Notes under the pieces: model-generated | Database searches by the model: none | The model's input: only the letters and a program-made list of their open reading frames with translations | What the model was told of the DNA's origin: nothing | In this document: positions 34,680-45,356 of the stretch, in pieces | Numbering within the stretch: the stretch's first letter is position 1 | Layout of the letters: each line of letters opens with the position of its first letter | Position numbers and translations under genes: made by a program | NCBI RefSeq assembly: GCF_000516985.1 | Contig: NW_006917092.1 | Span: forward strand, 1,628,619-1,692,618 | Direction of reading: 5' to 3' | Origin: Pestalotiopsis fici W106-1 | Taxonomy: Eukaryota > Ascomycota > Sordariomycetes > Amphisphaeriales > Sporocadaceae | DNA: 64,000 bases

Positions 34680-35654
34680 TTTTGAGGTGGCGAAAGAAGA
34701 ATTGTAATTATATCGGTTTGCGTGGGAAATGAGCTCGATACCATTTTTTGTATTCGGGCTTGAAATTACTAGGGGTGGGCGGAGTTCTGTTTTTGCTTCA
34801 ACTTTTGTATATCTGTTCCTGTGGGCATAGCACTTATGCTGACGAGGCGTTGGATTGGTTTCAAGGCGTATTCGACTGGGAGACCGGGGTAATCGTTCCA
34901 TACCCAAGGCGGTCAATCCGGCCTTGACTTTGGTCAGGACAGACGACTTCAATAAAAATGACCAAGGATCCTCAAGGGGTTGGCAGGTCCCTGTGATCAC
35001 AAGCTTCGCGGACTAGCTGTTGGATGGCTTAGTATCGAACTGCCGGCAATTTCCTGTTGATTACATAGCCAATATATTCATGCCTTGGGCCGTTGAGTGC
35101 ATCCTGCGCCGTGGGCAGATACGAAGGCAGGTTGTCAGGGTGCTGTGTCGTCGATGCAGCCATGCTGCAGCCAGCCGAGAACAACGTTTCACGATAGAGG
35201 ATCTTCGGATCTACACCAGGAAACTCCATATTGAGTATTGGGACACATGCAACCTAAGAAGGCAGAATCTTGTTATCACCCTCCAGTCAGCCCACTCACC
35301 TTTCGAATTAGGTCCTGGGCAACGTCTTATAGGCGATGACGATTGGGGTTATACTTCGCGTGATTGGTCTCTACTGACGAATATCCCGGCCGATAGGCGG
35401 TGGATCCGTACGGTAATTAACTGCCCATTGTCACACAAGAACCCCTGGTCGACAACGGCACTGCATTGATGTCCTGCAGCTGTCGTATAACGCCCCATGT
35501 ACGAAAAAAAGCATACCCACATCTTTTGTTGAAGAGAAGGAGAACGCGATTCTCTTGTAGAGGCGACTTAATGTTAAATAGATTTGGCTTGCGCACTTTG
35601 AACCTGTGTGGGACAATCTGTGACTTGAAATGCATCGCATCTTAAGGGTTCACC
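34680..35654. other. Intergenic
   Basis: Promoter of the P450 gene. No gene supported; a 149-codon open frame at 35020 has no family features. Confidence 0.55.
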
Positions 35655-37410
35655 ATGTCTTTGAATATACTTGAGAATTTGTCCTCCACCTACGTCGCCG
35701 TCTTCCTCGGAATACTTGTGAGCTGGTACGTTGCGTCGGCAACCATTGCTTGGTATCGACTACGACATATCCCCGGACCATTTCTGGCAAAATTCTCGTA
35801 CCATTGGCTAGCCAAGGTCGCCCGTAGTGAGAGGCAATACCAGATATACCGAGAACTATGCAAGGAGTACGGGCCGCTGGTCAGGGTCGGCCCCAATGAA
35901 TTGACTACCGATGACCCCGAAGTCCTTCGAAAGATGGCGGGGGCCCGGAGCGAGTACGGTAGGGATAGCTGGTACAAGGGAGGTCGTTTCAATCCGTATC
36001 ACGACACAGTCTTTACTCTCACCGACCAAGCAGCTCACAGGGAGCGCAAGACCAAGATTGTCGGCGCCTTTGTCGGTCGCGAGGCGCCGCTGATCGAGAC
36101 TGGCGTCGACGAGCAGGTGCTGGCCCTGATCAAGGTGATCCGCGACAACTATCTCTGGAGCCCGGGCAAGGACCAGGATAAAATGCTGGACTTTGCCCCC
36201 CTCACGAGCTTCTTCACCATGGACGCCATATCCAAGGTGGCATTCGGCCAGGAGTTTGGGTTCCTCAAGGCTAACGATGATCTCTTTGGCTTCCTCCGCG
36301 AGGTCAGAGAAAACTGGCCCCGTTTAGCCATGGCCTTGGACGTACCCTATATCCGCAATGTGTTATTTTCGCCATCATTCTTGAGCCGCTTTGGTGCCAA
36401 GGAGACTGACGAGAAGGGGATGGGCAAATGCATGCGGTAGGCCGGAATGTCAAGCACCTGTATGAAAACATGACTTGCTGACATGCTCCCTAGCGTCGCG
36501 AAAGAACAGGTCGAGAAGCGGTTTTCTGTTGACGCCAAGGATGAACGCGATCTCTTGGTAGGCTTACAAGTCGAACCTGCGACACCGTGAAAAGCTATAC
36601 TGACCCTGGTATTAGGGTTATTGGATTCGCAACGGCCTTACTAAGATGGAATGCGAGGTTGATGGGCTCTTCTTGATTATTGCGGGATCTGACACCACGG
36701 CATCCGTCATTCGTATCACCATGTTGTATCTCATGACATGCCCGCAAGTGTACCAGAAGCTCAAGGACGAAATCAAAGCAGCAATTCGAGACGGCAAGGC
36801 CTCATATCCCATATCGCAGGATCAGGCTAGGAGACTGCCATACCTTCAGGTGTGTTTTTATCGCAATGCTCTGACGAAAACTAAATACTAACAAAATTCC
36901 CAGGCTGTCGTGTACGAAGGCCTTCGACAGCGCCCAGCAGCGCCCGGTCTCTATCCCAAAGCTGTCCCGCCAGAGGGAGACTTGATCCACGGGAAATTCA
37001 TACCTGGAGGCACCGCAATCGGCATGAACACTGCGTCCCTTTTTGCATCAAAGAAACATTTTGGTGTCGACGCCGACGTCTTTCGCCCTGAAAGATTCAC
37101 CGAGGCAGACGAAGAAGATAGACTGGAAATGGAACGACTCGTGGAGCTTGGCTTTGGACATGGTCGCTACATGTGTGCCGGTAAACCTGTGGCGTACATG
37201 GAGCTCAACAAGGTTTTCTTCGAGGTCAGTGCTATCCAAGTTTGTCAAAAGTCATGAATACATGTTGCTGACCGCTTGTAGCTGCTGCGCGCATTTGATT
37301 TCCAGCTGATTAACCCCACGAATCCGTGGAAGTCCAGGAGTTATAGCGTATTTATCGAGGAGAACATGTGGGTAAAAGTGACGGAGAGTGAAATTGCAAC
37401 GAAAGCGTGA
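35655..37410 (+). CDS. Cytochrome P450, pisatin-demethylase-like
   Basis: Exons 35655-36436, 36494-36557, 36616-36849, 36904-37224 and 37282-37410 encode 509 residues. An N-terminal membrane anchor (VAVFLGILVSWYVASATIAW) precedes the proline hinge (RHIPGPF). The I-helix has AGSDTTAS, the K-helix E-x-x-R is EGLR (365-368), the PERF segment is FRPERF, and the haem loop FGHGRYMCAGK puts the axial Cys at about 451. All catalytic features are intact, so it should be an ER-bound monooxygenase. Overall pattern and length resemble the pisatin demethylase group, but the substrate is unknown. It is co-directional with the GNAT-like gene and convergent with the methyltransferase gene, so it may belong to one small pathway. 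Confidence 0.92.
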
Positions 37411-37565
37411 GGGGTATCTATCAATGAAGGAATAGATAAACTGCAGTGCTAAAACATTGTTTGATTTTTTGACCTCCGAACACTCTGTTCAATGTGACAG
37501 TGGCGTGCCAAATTCGCGTAGAACTATACAGAGGACAAGAGTAAATCCCGTTTGCGAAAGTGCAA

Positions 37566-38438
37566 TCAAAAAGAGAACCTGACATACACCATAAGCCTCC
37601 ATGGAAGCCACGACATCACCCATAGGATGACCCTGGTCGACAAAGGAATCTGTGAGCCAAGTTTCTCCGTCATCGTCTCTGCAAACTTGACCTCGGTAAC
37701 TCGAAACTTTCCACACCCGTGTCCGCGCACAGCGTCTGCAATGGTTTCAGGGTCATCAACGGCCCAATACATTTCGGCCATTTGCATCGTTGGGCTTGCC
37801 TTTTGCCTAGCGACCGTCCAAGATCCGGCCAGGTCACACAACACTTGTCCCCCTACTGCCTTGAACCGTTGAGTGACTCGCTGAAAAAGTCGAAGCCCAT
37901 CCTCCGGACCCAAATACATGACAAGTCCTTCTGCAATGATAAGAGTAGGCCGGTCGTCTGGGATTGACTGAAGCCAGTCGTCCGATAGAACATCTGCTGG
38001 CCTCAGCTCGTAATCACCCTCTGGCACAGGTAGCTCGAGGCTCCTTCTCATTTCAACGACATCAGGAAGATCGACGTCGATCCAGCGGATGCGCTTTTCT
38101 GCAGTGTTCCAGATTGGGGCCAGTCGGAGGCTCCGGCTGTCAAGGCCGCACGCGAGATGCAAGACGGTTGCTTCGAGATGACTATCGAGGAACTCGGCTG
38201 CCCAGACGTCGAGGAGGCGCGCACGCGACACCATGACCTTTTGCATCAATTCGTTACCCATGGCGCGTTGCCAGTCGTAGTTGGCGTCGATGCGCGACAA
38301 GATTTGGGCAGAGTACTGGTCACCTAACAGGGGCTGGGGTGAAGCTGCATCTCGTGCTCTCGCTGCAAGTGTCAAGAGAGTGGTCTCTTGGACACCTTGC
38401 AGGTTCACGACGACGCCTTGAGCTGGGGATTGAGGCAT
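37566..38438 (-). CDS. LCMT/PPM-type S-adenosylmethionine-dependent O-methyltransferase
   Basis: Single exon, 290 residues. The SAM-binding loop is VLHLACGLDSRSLRL (about 91-105). IRWIDVDLPDVVEMR is the acidic 'DlP.vi..K/R' motif, and LIIAEGLVMYL is the motif found in leucine-carboxyl-methyltransferase relatives (PF04072), including polyketide-tailoring methyltransferases of the TcmP type. The N-terminal GVQETTLLTLAARA and WQRAMGNELMQKVMVSRAR are also family features. The likely activity is methylation of a carboxyl or hydroxyl group on a small molecule. It lies convergent to the P450 gene and may tailor the same product. True PP2A methyltransferase is less likely because of the tailoring-enzyme context and sequence details. 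Confidence 0.85.
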   Translation of the reverse strand: MPQSPAQGVVVNLQGVQETTLLTLAARARDAASPQPLLGDQYSAQILSRIDANYDWQRAMGNELMQKVMVSRARLLDVWAAEFLDSHLEATVLHLACGLDSRSLRLAPIWNTAEKRIRWIDVDLPDVVEMRRSLELPVPEGDYELRPADVLSDDWLQSIPDDRPTLIIAEGLVMYLGPEDGLRLFQRVTQRFKAVGGQVLCDLAGSWTVARQKASPTMQMAEMYWAVDDPETIADAVRGHGCGKFRVTEVKFAETMTEKLGSQIPLSTRVILWVMSWLPWRLMVYVRFSF

Positions 38439-39069
38439 CGCTGGTGAGATTTGCTCTATGCGCCAAAGTTTCTAGTCCTTATGTACGGCGCATAAGTGAA
38501 AAGGATGCAGCTTCAAATACGAAAAGAAGAGGGAAAATGTCAAACTAATGGTATTATCTCTGCAGGTGTTGTCGTGGTATTTTTCCGTCAAAAAACCAAC
38601 CACCTAATGAATCGATAGAATTATATAATACTCCGTTGCTTGTATCCCATGAACCATTGATATACGGAGTACCATGTCTCGGCAATGTGTCACCGGCGTC
38701 AATGCTGTGTATAGCTCGGCGAGCCAGATTTGGACAATGCTGACATCGCTCCACAGCCACGTCCTTTGACAATCGTTAGGGGTTTGTGACAGCGCAATTC
38801 ACGGTTACCACAGGCAATAATGTAAAGAAGAAGAAAAAGGGGGTTGAGCTCATGTCAGCTTGTTACAGTTCGAATTGATCCTTTGAACATTCTCACCAAT
38901 CTCTGTAACAATATGATAGAAGAGTCGAGTTGAAACACCAGTGTTTAGAACGTCCAGAGACCAATAATGACTTGCCAATCAAGTGGTTTCAGAAATTTAT
39001 CCTGTATTTTATCATTGCTACCGTCATCAATTACCCAGTAGTGTTGAGGTGTTGTTGCCAGCAGTGATC
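38439..39069. other. Intergenic
   Basis: Promoter of the methyltransferase gene and 3' region of the SDR gene. AT-rich around 38820-38970. No gene seen. Confidence 0.55.
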
Positions 39070-39863
39070 TCACTTTTGCGGAGAGACTCCAGAGATATCT
39101 TGCAGTAGCTTGATCAATTGATCTTGCTTCTGCTCATCCGAGGCAGCCGGCTTGCAACTTTTCTCTCGTTTCTGATACCAATACTTGCCCGACTGTCCTT
39201 CCGCGGCTCCGTTTCCTTCGGCCAACAAGACGTACGTATCAACGGCGGCATTGATATCATCCGGGGCCCCGGAACCACCCATTTTGGTCGGTACCCAACC
39301 CGGGTCCATTGAATTGCAAGCGACGGCGGGACCAAACTTTTTCGAGAACCAAAAGGCGAGCATGATATTATGGAGCTTGCTATCGCTGTATCTGCACTGC
39401 TCAATGTTGCTCAAAGAAGCATCTCCGCCTTGATGCATTGAGCTGCAAAGTATTAGTACTTGTATTCCGACGGAACGCAACAAGTAGCTGTTGTATTGAC
39501 TAACCTGCTGAGAAACACATATCTTTTTGGTGGCGGGTCAACGAGACAAGTGAGTAGATATGGGGACAAGGTATTTATGTTGAAAAGAGCACCCCGACTG
39601 CCACCGTGCATAATTGCGGCATTATGGATAATGGCATCGAAGGGGCCCTTTTCGTTCAAGTGCTCAGCCAGCGATTTGGTCTCTGCAGGGGAAGACAGGT
39701 CTCCGATGAGGCAGTCGGTCGCTTGCGGACATGCTCGGCGCGCGTCCTCGGCCCTCTTGGCGTTGCGCGCGTGTAGGTATACCTGGTGCCCGCGGCTCGC
39801 CAGGGCCTGCGCAGACAGCAGACCGAGCCCGTCCGCTGAACCTGTGATGAAAATCTTGGACAT
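39070..39863 (-). CDS. Short-chain dehydrogenase/reductase (retinol-dehydrogenase-like)
   Basis: Exons 39863-39505 and 39442-39070 give 243 residues. The Rossmann motif TGSADGLG is at the N-terminus; IIHNAAIMHGG is the NAG-type segment, and Tyr/Lys sit in YSDSKLHN. The Ser preceding them falls near the exon junction (YVFLSR then SMHQGG). The shortness relative to many SDRs comes from a compact substrate loop. DPGWVPTKMGG after the catalytic site is typical of the retinol/WW-oxidoreductase-like SDR group. It probably reduces or oxidises a carbonyl on a small molecule. It sits between the methyltransferase and the acyl-CoA synthetase, so it may be part of the same pathway. Confidence 0.85.
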
Positions 39864-40747
39864 TTTTGCCGTACAAATTCCGTGCTTGGTGATACGTCTG
39901 GTCACGCAGAGATTAGCATGCAATCCATTCTCACGATATTATATCGATTTCGGAGTTAAGGTGGAGTTTTAAGTCCGAAATGGATGCGTCGGATTGACGT
40001 CACTGCAAGAGTACAGCAAAGGCTTGAAAGACATGGAGTCAATACTCTTTTTCGGCGATTCTACTGTGTAAATCTGTTTCAGTACAGTCTTGCCATCTGG
40101 AGTCAACAACGAGATTGCTCAGCATCATGGTCCTCATGTCCACACTTTTCTGGGGGCCAAACGACCCCTGCAGTTTCGCTCACTCCGGGCGGTTTGGGTA
40201 TCGCATCGGGGGCTCGCTTAGAGGATGTCGGGAATCTTCTTTTGACAGCAATCACTAATCACCCCCTGCGGAGCTCTCGAGACACAAATGCAATTGCGAG
40301 TTCCTTGAAAATGACAATCTCGCCAAAACACTTGTCATGAGTAGAAAGTTGATCCAAGCGTCACAATTTTGCTGTCGCGATGCTGCATCCGATTGCGACA
40401 AACAGTCATACGCGAACCCACCAAAGGGATCAACATTGGCGCCAAACATCTCCAAATCACAGACAAGCTAACACAGGCGTTTTTGGCTTTCGCTACGATG
40501 CTTCTCAGCCTAGATCCCCGCCTCCATGATGTGACATATAATCCTTGTAATGTAGGGACTATATGCGGGGAAACGTAGTCTGTGAATACATTGGACCTCG
40601 GCCAGCATTCTCTATGCCGGGGTCCTGCATTTGTTGGGTGGCGCAACATTGACTTTTGCTTTTCTTTACGAAGACAATTGTGAAGTCAAAGAGTCACCCG
40701 AAACCTCAAGTTCCTTTGAAAGCTAATATCAAGTTGCAAAAACAAAT
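39864..40747. other. Intergenic, acyl-CoA synthetase promoter
   Basis: Divergent promoter with no gene seen. It contains a CCTCGG hexamer at 40596-40601. Confidence 0.55.
40596..40601 (+). promoter_or_regulatory. CCTCGG, candidate CTF1/FarA-type site
   Basis: CCTCGG is the hexamer I recall as the binding core of FarA-type fatty-acid regulators. It lies 147 bp upstream of the acyl-CoA synthetase start. A hexamer can occur by chance, so this is only suggestive. Confidence 0.25.
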
Positions 40748-42717
40748 ATGGCTTGTAAGTGCAACTACACCAGAATGTTCTCTACACGAACCCTTCCCGG
40801 AGATGTCTAATAGATCATGCAGTGCCCGTGGCAGGAGCCGTGGCAGGCGCTGCTGCAATTGCTTCTTATCTGGATGCCAAGTATCACATCCGCCATGATG
40901 TTCGCCTGGGTAGAAACGTCGGCGCGATGGATAGGGTCATCAAGTTCGTTGGCGAGAAGGCCGCCAACGAAAAGATGACCGTTTACAGCTATTTCGAGGA
41001 CCGTGTGGGCACGCCCGAGGGCGACTATACATTCCTCATCTTTGAGGGCAAGGAGTGGACTTACACTGAATTCTTCAACGCCGTTCAGCCAATCGGTAAC
41101 TGGCTCTTGAAAGATCTCGGCGTCAAGAAGGGTGAGATGGTCGCGCTTGATGGACCAAACTCGCCAGAGTGGCTCATGCTCTGGCTCGCAGTGGAAGGAA
41201 TCGGAGCAACGTCTGCCTTTATCAACCATAACTTGACAGCTACATCTCTGAAACATTCTGTTGAACTCGGGAAACCGAGATTTCTTCTCGCGGATGCAAC
41301 CATCACCAATCTCGTTTCTCCAATTGAGGCGGGCCTGGAGGCTTCTGGAATTAAAACTCTTTACTACTCACCAGAGTTTCTTCAGTCTTTCAAAGACACC
41401 GAGAATCTTCCCAAAGAGCTGCGTCAAAAGATTAGTCCACTTGCAGTCTCATGCCTAATCTACACGTCGGGCACTACCGGACTGCCCAAAGGAACAATAA
41501 TGGATCGCGCCAGGGAGATCCGACTCACGTCGCAGAGCCCAGAACACGTCATGCCTCTGAAGCCGGGCGATAGAATGTATACATGCCTGCCCATGTTTCA
41601 CGGCGCTGGTCATGGTCTCTGCGTTCTTCCCTGTATAGGTGCGGGTGCTACCGTCGTCCTTTCGCGCAAATTCTCCCACCGGACCTTTTGGCCAGAAGTC
41701 CACAGTTCACAGGCGAATATCATTCAATATGTTGGAGAGCTGTGTCGATACCTGGTCAATGCTCCTCCGACACCTTTGGATAAGGGCCACAATGTGACAA
41801 TAGCGTGGGGCAATGGCATGAGACCCGACGTGTGGGAGACGTTCCGGGAAAGGTTCGGGATCGAATGCATCAATGAGCTTTATGCCGGGACTGATTCCAT
41901 GGGCTTCTCCAACATCCAAAATAGAGGAGACTTTTCTCGCAGCACCATTGGCGTGCGAGGAAAGCTGTGGCACTGGTGGAATGGATACAGGGAGAAGAGA
42001 GTGCTGGTTGATCCCGACACGCAAGAGATTCTGCGCGGCAAGGACGGATTGGCAATCGAGGCCAAGGCAGGAGAGGCGGGCGAAATGATTCATCAGCTTG
42101 ATGCCCAGAACCCCGACGCTGGTTCTCCGACATACTTTGGCAACCATGGTGCTTCAGTAAAGCGCCGAGTGGCCGACGTATTCCAAAAGGGCGATCTATG
42201 GTTTCGGTCTGGTGACCTGATGCGCCTCGACGTGGATGGCAGACTCTACTTTGTGGATCGCCTTGGTGACACTTACCGGTGGAAGTCAGAAAACGTTTCG
42301 ACAAATGAAGTCAGTGACGTCGTTGGAGAGTTCCCCCAGGTGGCCGAGACTAATGTCTATGGCGTCCTGGTGCCCAACACAGACGGCCGAGCTGGCTGCG
42401 CAGCCGTGGTGGTGCGTGAAGGACTGGAGCAGCTTGACTTTGCGGCTTTGGCCGAACACTGTTTGGCGCGACTACCGCGGTACGCTGTGCCAGTTTTCTT
42501 GAGGGTTTGTCGAGAGCTTGAGTACACTGGTACCATGAAGCTACAAAAGGGTCGCCTGAGATCAGAAGGTGTCGATCTGGACGTGATAGAAAAGGCTGCC
42601 CAGGATAAGAAGGAGGCCATTGACTCAATGTATTGGTTATCCCCCAACGGAAGGGAGTACGTGCCATTTCGGAGGAAAGATCTTCAGCAACTCCGAGGTG
42701 GCTCCGTTAGGTTATAG
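40748..42717 (+). CDS. FATP/Fat1-type very-long-chain acyl-CoA synthetase / fatty-acid transport protein
   Basis: Exon 1 is only 7 nt (40748-40754, ATG GCT T); after a 68-bp intron, exon 2 (40823-42717) completes 633 residues beginning MALPVAGAVAGAAAIASYL. This tiny first exon gives the short hydrophobic N-terminus usual in fungal Fat1 proteins. The AMP-binding signature is IYTSGTTGLPKGTIMDRARE. GTDSMGFSNIQNRGDFSR and LWFRSGDLMRLDVDGRLYFVDRLGDTYRWKSEN contain the FATP motif and the hinge. It should import and/or activate long-chain fatty acids to acyl-CoA at ER or peroxisome membranes. The C-terminus SVRL is not a clear PTS1. In this neighbourhood it could feed the GNAT-like acyltransferase. 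Confidence 0.92.
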
Positions 42718-43134
42718 CCTTTTGCAAGACTGCTTGGCCTTACAGAGATACATAAAGGAGAATCTACAATTTCACCTTGATGGAAGAATTAAGCTCAAAT
42801 CGCACTGGTCAAAGGGGTATGATTTGATTGTCGCTGCCGCCACTGCCCTAGCTCGATACCCTGCATACAACACCTTAATTCACGGAGTTGGAAAATTAAA
42901 CGTAGAAAATTGATTTTTGTTCCCATTTCTGTTTCTTAGGCTCGACTTGAAGCAGCCGAAAAAGTCAGTACGGCACCATCATACACGATGGCTCTCAGAG
43001 ACACAATCCGTTTCGGACTTGATACTACGGGCATAAATGTTTGAACTCAACCGAACGGAAGCCGATGCTGTCTGCAAGTAGGGTAGTGCTTGTGCATGGC
43101 CGCCGCATAAGGGCCGTCTATATAAAGTGACTGT
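42718..43134. other. Intergenic
   Basis: No gene supported between the acyl-CoA synthetase stop and the next start. Confidence 0.55.
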
Positions 43135-43962
43135 TTGTACTCACAAGCCCCTCGCAAATATCCGATGTCCTCTTCCACAACCGTTTCCCTCTCGGTCATT
43201 AACAAAATGACGGTCCAATACACGACCGATATGGCCGATCCACGAACTACACTGCTCTTCAAAGCCACTCAAGACTCTACGGGACACCAGAACAGGCGAT
43301 CGATTGACTTCTCGGATTCAGATCTCTATTCTTCTGACGCGGAACTTGATGATTGGGACCAGTGCGAAATCAAGGACGATTCCGAGGACGAATGGATCGA
43401 TGTGAGCGATGCTCGAGACTTTGCGCAGCTTTACAAGAAGAAAGAGGACCTAAAAGCCGGCGAAAAACGCCAGAAGACAAACAAAGGTGCCAAATTGGAC
43501 GAATCGTGGGAATTGGTCCCTGTTCCTGGCAACGATCGAGGAACAGATAAGGGCACCAGCCGCAAAACCGGTCCGGGCGATGAGGACCAAAGGCTCCATT
43601 TGTTGCTTCAGGCCATGACCCTAGAGGACAAGAAATATTGGGACCTGGAACCACCTCCCCGGGTCTTTGCGCCACACAAATTATCACCGGACTTGGATTA
43701 CACCCCCGAGATGCCGGCCCCCGGTGAAGCCTCGACGAGATCCACTCTCGCCGATCCGCCATCCGAAGCTCCCCAAAGGCGACGAACCATGTTGTTGAAA
43801 CCGAGACTCCGCTCCCGTCCTAGTATTCCCGCAGCGCAACTTTTGCGCATGGAGGCGGCGTCTAGGGAAGTCCACAAGTGGGGAGATTTTCTAGAGGCAG
43901 ACAAACGCAGCAAACTCGAAGACTCGTCGTCGTCGCTGTACACACATGCACCTTCACCTTGA
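43135..43962 (+). CDS. Uncharacterised acidic, low-complexity protein
   Basis: Intronless open frame of 275 residues; starts at 43135, 43165 (MSSSTTV) or 43207 are possible. It is charged and probably disordered: DSDLYSSDAELDDWDQCEIKDDSEDEWIDVSD, split here as an acidic N-terminal third, then a Lys-rich stretch and a Pro/Ser-rich C-terminal half with RRRTMLLKPRLRSRPS and a final helical EVHKWGDFLEADKRSKLED. I see no signal peptide, membrane segment or known domain. Coding potential rests on frame length, codon use and the ordered change of composition. Possibly nuclear. Function unknown. Confidence 0.6.
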   Translation: MYSQAPRKYPMSSSTTVSLSVINKMTVQYTTDMADPRTTLLFKATQDSTGHQNRRSIDFSDSDLYSSDAELDDWDQCEIKDDSEDEWIDVSDARDFAQLYKKKEDLKAGEKRQKTNKGAKLDESWELVPVPGNDRGTDKGTSRKTGPGDEDQRLHLLLQAMTLEDKKYWDLEPPPRVFAPHKLSPDLDYTPEMPAPGEASTRSTLADPPSEAPQRRRTMLLKPRLRSRPSIPAAQLLRMEAASREVHKWGDFLEADKRSKLEDSSSSLYTHAPSP

Positions 43963-44432
43963 CTCGGGTTCTCCTCTATCTCCCTCTGGCTTGACTTGCA
44001 TCGAGCATTCACGAGCTTGCTTTTCCTCCCTTTGATTTTGATCCCTTCAACTTTTGTTCTTTAATCTTGTTGTTATTGTTCTTGTCCTGCGGCGGCATGG
44101 CAGCATAGTCCGTTTTGGTACCATGTTGGACACACTAAACTGCACGGCTCGTATAACAGCGGCTAGCGGATGCCCCTTGCTGTGGTCGTTTCTTTGCCAC
44201 CATCCCCGCCAATTCGCCATTCCCGCCAACTTGCATCATCATCATCATGCACTCGGTCGGATATCACCCCTGATGCTCCGAAGTGCCGAGTTCATCTAGC
44301 TGTGGACCTCTTAGGCCCCGGCACGGAACCCATTGATAAGCTTTCATATACCCACTTGTTTTGCTGCAAACTAATTCTATTGATTGTTCATTTGATATTC
44401 CAATCCTGTCTTGTCTTGCGTTGCAATTGATC
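43963..44432. other. Intergenic
   Basis: 3' region of the acidic-protein gene and promoter of the hydrolase gene. Nothing recognised. Confidence 0.5.
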
Positions 44433-45356
44433 ATGCGTGTTTTGAATCGTCTTTCGGCGGGCTTGTTCTTAGCGGCCATGGCCAACTCTTACACCACAGA
44501 ACACTACTCCTATGGGCCCAACGTTTTGCAGAGTTACGATGTTCACATCCCCAAAGGCAATGGAAAGAGTCAAGATATTCACTCTGGGAAGACTTGGCTG
44601 GTCTACATCCACGGCGGATATTTTCGCGATTTGACCGTAAACTCGACGTCAGTCCAGCCGGCCATTGATATTCTGGAGGCCCGCAACACAACAAACCTCA
44701 CCAACACCATTGACCAGGTGGCGGGCATTACATCGCTCAACTACAGGCTCTCCGCCTTCCCCGGTGTGCAAGACCCGGCGACGACACCCCCAAACGAGAT
44801 TCAGAACGTCAGCTGGCCCGATCACCTCAACGACGTTGTCGCGGGGCTGCGAGACCTCAACCGGCACCATCGCATCGACGGCAATTATGTAATTTCTGGC
44901 CACTCGGTGGGCGCACAGATGGCGTTCCTCGCAGCGATCCAGACTCTAAACGACACGACCATCCCCAAGCCCGTCGCTGTGCTGGGCGTCAGCGGCATCT
45001 ATGATTTTCCCCAAATCTTGCGCACAAATCCCGAGTACACCAATCTCACCCTCAATGCCATCAAGGACCCGGCACTGCTGGGTTCTGCAAGTCCCGCAGA
45101 GTACCCCTCATCGCTGTATGCCCAATTGAAACTGCGCGCCGTCGTGTTGGCGCACAGTCACGATGATGGGCTCGTGCCCTGGGATCAGGTTGATACCATG
45201 TATGCCGTCATCAAGGACGTGGCAGAAAAGGAGGCCGAAATCGTGACGCTCCAGGGTGCGCACAATACCATCTGGGGAGGTGTTCAACTAGCCAAAGCAT
45301 TTGCCGGCGCTCTCGCACTGCTTGGTAATAAACCCGGTGGAGATGCAGCCTGCTAA
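44433..45356 (+). CDS. Alpha/beta hydrolase, kynurenine-formamidase (BNA7)-like
   Basis: Intronless, 307 residues from 44433. The oxyanion motif is YIHGGYF (HGGxW/F type), the nucleophile Ser is in ISGHSVGA, the acid Asp is in SHDDGLVPW, and the catalytic His is in LQGAHNTIW. HGGYF with GHSVG and the NYRLSAFPG segment match fungal kynurenine formamidases, which hydrolyse N-formylkynurenine in tryptophan degradation. The start is ambiguous. From 44433 the N-terminus MRVLNRLSAGLFLAAM looks like a signal peptide; from 44478 it is MANSYTTEHYSYG, the usual cytosolic form. A secreted carboxylesterase-like role is the alternative. Confidence 0.8.
   Translation: MRVLNRLSAGLFLAAMANSYTTEHYSYGPNVLQSYDVHIPKGNGKSQDIHSGKTWLVYIHGGYFRDLTVNSTSVQPAIDILEARNTTNLTNTIDQVAGITSLNYRLSAFPGVQDPATTPPNEIQNVSWPDHLNDVVAGLRDLNRHHRIDGNYVISGHSVGAQMAFLAAIQTLNDTTIPKPVAVLGVSGIYDFPQILRTNPEYTNLTLNAIKDPALLGSASPAEYPSSLYAQLKLRAVVLAHSHDDGLVPWDQVDTMYAVIKDVAEKEAEIVTLQGAHNTIWGGVQLAKAFAGALALLGNKPGGDAAC

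Noticed and set aside
35020..35469. 149-codon plus-strand open frame before the P450 gene
   Set aside because: Composition is not protein-like and no family features; kept as promoter.
42706..42717. C-terminal VRL of the acyl-CoA synthetase as a peroxisomal signal
   Set aside because: Last three residues VRL do not fit the small-basic-hydrophobic PTS1 pattern well enough to call.
33750..42717. Classical PKS/NRPS/terpene cluster
   Set aside because: No ketosynthase, adenylation-condensation or terpene-synthase motifs are present; the only AMP-binding protein is FATP-like.
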